NCBI RefSeq assembly: GCF_900187455.1
Contig: NZ_FYDX01000008.1
Location: 124,001-188,000, forward strand
Direction: 5' to 3'
Length of the DNA stretch: 64,000 bases
Source of the DNA: Pseudomonas sp. Irchel 3E13
Lineage (GTDB): Bacteria > Pseudomonadota > Gammaproteobacteria > Pseudomonadales > Pseudomonadaceae
In this document: piece after piece, positions 61,533 through 64,000 of the stretch
Position numbering within the stretch: the first letter of the stretch is position 1
How the letters are laid out: each line of letters opens with the position of its first letter
Notes under the pieces: model-generated
What the model was told of the DNA's origin: nothing
Seen by the model: the letters and a program-made list of their open reading frames with translations, nothing else
Databases searched by the model: none
Program-made: the position numbers and the translations under genes

Positions 61533-62708
61533 ATGCGCATGGCGTCCAGCCTGTTGTCCGCATTGTGTGTCCTTGCGTTTTCCTGCCTTGCCAAGGGTAC
61601 TGCGGCGGATCTGCTGCCTTTTCAGGAAATCCCCGACTTGCCATCGCGCACCAGCCTCACGCTGGGCAGCACGGCATACGATCCCCCGGATGACCTGAGC
61701 GTGAAGCCCTTCTTCAGTGGTGGCATTGCGCTGGACAACTTCGGTGGCGATGACGATGAGGGCCGGCTCGCCAGCGCCCTCAACCTGCATGGCCTGCTTG
61801 ACCCGAGCGACCTGCTGAGCCTGCGCAGCATGGGCTCGGCCGAGACCGGCCATTACCACTGGGGCACTTACCACCTGGACGTCGGCCCTTGGGCCAGCCG
61901 GTTGGGCATCATCCTGTCGGACATGTCCTATGAGTTGGGCGACGAACTCGAAATCCTCGCGGCCAAGGGCAAGGCCCGAACTGCCAGTGCATTCATCATT
62001 CAGCCGCTCTTTCAGTACCCGGCGTTCAGCCTCAAGGCCCGGCTGCAGTTCGACGACAAACACCTGCGGGACGAGTCCGGGCTGCTCGGCATCAACAGCG
62101 AAAAGCGATCACGCGTGCTCAACTACGGTCTCTCCGGCACGGCCCGGGACCCGTTGCTGAACGGCGCCACGACCACCCTTGCGCTGAGCTGGAGCGAGGG
62201 CAGCCTGAATATCGACGGCTCGCCCTGGTCACTGGTCGGCAAGGCCGATCCGGGCCATTTCAGCGTGCTGCGCGCCAGCCTGGCCCGCCTGCAACAGTTG
62301 GGTGGACGTCTGGCCCTGTATGTTCGCCTCCAGGGCCAGTGGTCGGATGACAACCTGGACGACTCGGAAAAGCTCTATATCGGCGGCATCTTCGGCGCGC
62401 GCTCCACCTACCAGACCGCCGCATTTGGTGATCGGGGCTGGCTTACCAATCTCGAGTTGCGTTATGCCCTGACCGATACCTGGCAACTGGTGACCTTTGC
62501 CGATCACGGCGAAGCGCGCCTGAATACCGCAAGCTGGACCACCGACACCGCGCCCCGTCGTCTTTCTGCCACAGGTTTTGGCGGGGGGTGGTCAACCGGG
62601 ACTTGGAATATCAGTGCGTTGGCGGGCTGGCCGGTTGGCAATCATTCGGAGCAAAGCGATAGCGAGCGGCAGCCACGGGTGTGGGCGCAGGTGGCTTATG
62701 CGTTTTGA
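61533..62708 (+). CDS. TpsB/FhaC-like outer-membrane beta-barrel lacking POTRA domains
   Basis: 391 residues with a signal peptide (about 1-24, ending AKGTA-A). Only about 35 residues separate it from the barrel, starting FFSGGIALDNFGGDDDEGRL, where two-partner secretion pores have two POTRA domains of about 150 residues. Barrel strands follow, with the diagnostic LYIGGIFGARSTYQTAAFGD and RGWLTNLELRYAL near 295-325; the usual VRGY motif is changed to ARSTY. The last residue is Phe. No TpsA exoprotein gene lies in the window. It may be a stand-alone barrel or a reduced TpsB. Confidence 0.78.
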   Translation: MRMASSLLSALCVLAFSCLAKGTAADLLPFQEIPDLPSRTSLTLGSTAYDPPDDLSVKPFFSGGIALDNFGGDDDEGRLASALNLHGLLDPSDLLSLRSMGSAETGHYHWGTYHLDVGPWASRLGIILSDMSYELGDELEILAAKGKARTASAFIIQPLFQYPAFSLKARLQFDDKHLRDESGLLGINSEKRSRVLNYGLSGTARDPLLNGATTTLALSWSEGSLNIDGSPWSLVGKADPGHFSVLRASLARLQQLGGRLALYVRLQGQWSDDNLDDSEKLYIGGIFGARSTYQTAAFGDRGWLTNLELRYALTDTWQLVTFADHGEARLNTASWTTDTAPRRLSATGFGGGWSTGTWNISALAGWPVGNHSEQSDSERQPRVWAQVAYAF

Positions 62709-62734
62709 TGTTGCCTTGTGCTAGCCGACTGTTA

Positions 62735-62792
62735 TTCAGCGTTCTCAAGATCGAGCGCCGCCCGCGCGGCGCTCGATCTTGAGAACGCTGAA
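62735..62792. repeat. Perfect 27-bp inverted repeat (58 bp total)
   Basis: Two arms of 27 bp, TTCAGCGTTCTCAAGATCGA at the left end and its exact complement at the right, are separated only by CCGC. Longest perfect dyad noticed in the window. It starts 26 bp after the TpsB-like stop. It could act as a strong RNA hairpin terminator (no T tract) or be an inserted repeat. Confidence 0.8.
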
Positions 62793-62939
62793 AATCTGTC
62801 GCCTGGAGACCGGCACTCCACCTGTCCCACCCCTGTAGCGCCCGACGCAACACCTGTAGCGCTCCAGCCTCCCCGAAAACGCTCCTCCTTTTCCCGAACC
62901 CCCCCGTAAACAAAGCCCTCCAGCCCAATCAAAACAATC

Positions 62940-62955
62940 TGGCATAGCCGTTGCT
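62940..62955 (+). promoter_or_regulatory. Sigma-54-type promoter TGGCAT-N5-TTGCT
   Basis: TGGCATAGCCGTTGCT gives GG at -24 and GC at -12 with the exact spacing and fits the consensus TGGCAC-N5-TTGCW at all but one base. It lies 56 bp before the PQQ dehydrogenase start. An enhancer-binding site for an activator was not identified. Confidence 0.6.
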
Positions 62956-63011
62956 CTGTCCCTGGTGCGCAGCGAAAAGATCGCGCCACTAATAAGAACA
63001 GGACTAACCCC

Positions 63012-64000
63012 ATGAGACAGATTGGCCATGCCTCGCCTTCCGGCGCTCGTTCCACCGTCGCCGGTATCCCTCTGAAATCCCTGGCTGCCGCGTTGCTGTT
63101 GAGCCTGGCCACCACGCCAGCGCTGGCCGTTGAAGTGCCGGCCAACGTCGACAGCAAGCGCCTGATTGCCGCCGACAAGGAACCCGGCAACTGGATGAGC
63201 ACCGGGCGGACCTACGACGAGCAGCGCTACAGCCCGCTCAACAAGATCAGCGATCAGAACGTCGACAAGCTCGGCCTGGCGTGGAGCTACAAACTCGACC
63301 TGGATCGCGGTGTGGAAGCCACGCCGATCGTGGTCGACGGCGTGATGTACACCACCGGGCCGTTCTCGGTGGTGTATGCGCTGGATGCCCGCGACGGCAA
63401 GCTGATCTGGAAATACGACCCGCAATCGGACCGCAACCGCGCCGGCGAAGCCTGCTGTGACGCGGTCAACCGCGGAGTGGCGGTGTGGAAGGGCAAGGTC
63501 TATGTCGGGGTGCTCGACGGCCGCCTGGAAGCCATCGACGCCAAGACAGGGAAACGCGCCTGGTCGGTCGATACCCGCGCCGACCACAAGCGCAGCTACA
63601 CCATTACCGGCGCGCCACGGGTGGTCAACGGCAAGGTGGTGATCGGCAACGGCGGCGCCGAGTTCGGCGTGCGCGGCTATGTCACGGCCTATGACGCTGA
63701 AACGGGCAAGGAAGCCTGGCGCTTCTACACCGTGCCGGGCGACCCCAAGTTGCCGCCCGAAGGCAAGGGCATGGAAATCGCCGCCAAGACCTGGTTCGGC
63801 GATGCTTTCGCCGAGCAGGGCGGTGGCGGCACAGCCTGGGATTCGTTTGCCTTCGACCCGGATTTGAACCTGCTGTATATCGGCGTGGGCAACGGCTCGC
63901 TCTGGGACCCGAAATGGCGCAGCCAGGCCAAGGGCGACAACCTGTTCCTGTCGTCGATCGTCGCGGTCAATGCCGACACCGGCGAATACGTCTGGCACTA
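63012..64000 (+). CDS. PQQ-dependent (quinoprotein) alcohol dehydrogenase, N-terminal part
   Basis: The first 329 residues are present and the gene leaves the window. Signal peptide about 1-39 (ALLLSLATTPALA). Mature domain shows beta-propeller W-motifs (VYALDARDGKLIWKYDPQSD; AIDAKTGKRAWSVDTRADHK), the vicinal disulfide Cys148-Cys149 in GEACCDAVNRG that sits on PQQ, and a metal ligand Glu near 217 in GNGGAEFGVRGY. The catalytic Asp segment lies past the edge, so a Ca or lanthanide enzyme cannot be told apart. Periplasmic oxidation of ethanol or other primary alcohols is likely. Confidence 0.92.
   Translation, partial: MRQIGHASPSGARSTVAGIPLKSLAAALLLSLATTPALAVEVPANVDSKRLIAADKEPGNWMSTGRTYDEQRYSPLNKISDQNVDKLGLAWSYKLDLDRGVEATPIVVDGVMYTTGPFSVVYALDARDGKLIWKYDPQSDRNRAGEACCDAVNRGVAVWKGKVYVGVLDGRLEAIDAKTGKRAWSVDTRADHKRSYTITGAPRVVNGKVVIGNGGAEFGVRGYVTAYDAETGKEAWRFYTVPGDPKLPPEGKGMEIAAKTWFGDAFAEQGGGGTAWDSFAFDPDLNLLYIGVGNGSLWDPKWRSQAKGDNLFLSSIVAVNADTGEYVWH

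Noticed and set aside
1..64000. CRISPR arrays, complete insertion sequences, replication origins, rRNA genes
   Set aside because: Read through for regularly spaced repeats, terminal inverted repeats beside transposase genes, DnaA-box clusters and rRNA-like stretches; none found.

Overview
The window is GC-rich, tightly packed bacterial DNA that reads as a Pseudomonas chromosome of the fluorescens/putida type. The signs are a complete biotin-independent malonate decarboxylase cluster with madLM, two OprD-family porins, a DUF6124-type small protein, a Pseudomonas-type REP element and the start of a PQQ alcohol dehydrogenase gene. No intact tRNA, rRNA, CRISPR array or complete insertion sequence was seen.

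Layout. 1-4271: a CocE-type hydrolase divergent from its probable TetR regulator, then a MarR regulator and an MDR-family oxidoreductase. 4272-5181: scar of a tRNA-Gly-targeted element (a 20-bp tRNA 3' end, three 12-bp repeats on both sides of it, and a truncated integrase). 5303-13541: malonate use, with mdcR convergent to mdcABCDEGH-madL-madM. 13699-18854: GntR regulator and SDR, divergent from a periplasmic binding protein, a small-molecule kinase and a class III PLP enzyme. 19042-30238: an undescribed-looking locus of a 1292-residue beta-propeller protein with a buried hydrophobic block, a BPI-like (TULIP-fold) protein, a large pentapeptide-repeat protein, a convergent 7TMR-DISM kinase/response regulator pair and a second pentapeptide-repeat protein. 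30494-35582: FAD monooxygenase/AraC and LysR/nitroreductase/quinone reductase pairs.

35647-59041 is one large acid-catabolism region. A leftward unit (MFS, OprD, acyl-CoA dehydrogenase, CaiB) lies beside a LuxR/MalT-type and a TetR regulator. A rightward beta-oxidation operon follows: SDR, acyl-CoA dehydrogenase, APH-type kinase, enoyl-CoA hydratase, thiolase, nitronate-monooxygenase-like protein, second hydratase, acyl-CoA synthetase. The adjacent kinase and dehydrogenase resemble the LvaA/LvaC and ACAD10/11 chemistry that converts 4-hydroxyacyl-CoA to enoyl-CoA, so gamma-hydroxy acids or lactones are plausible substrates. A second leftward set follows: OprD, an acyl-CoA synthetase broken by one in-frame TGA, nitroreductase, AAHS transporter and AraC regulator.

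59231-64000: an MFS exporter; a DUF6124 gene whose leader can form mutually exclusive structures, one hiding its ribosome binding site (a C4-like arrangement); a TpsB-like outer-membrane barrel without POTRA domains; a perfect 27-bp inverted repeat; and a sigma-54-type promoter before the PQQ alcohol dehydrogenase that leaves the window.

Two themes recur. One is small-molecule kinases of the APH fold paired with an enzyme suited to removing the phosphate (16468-18854 and 45036-47275). The other is the propeller/TULIP/pentapeptide locus, which is the best candidate here for a new system.
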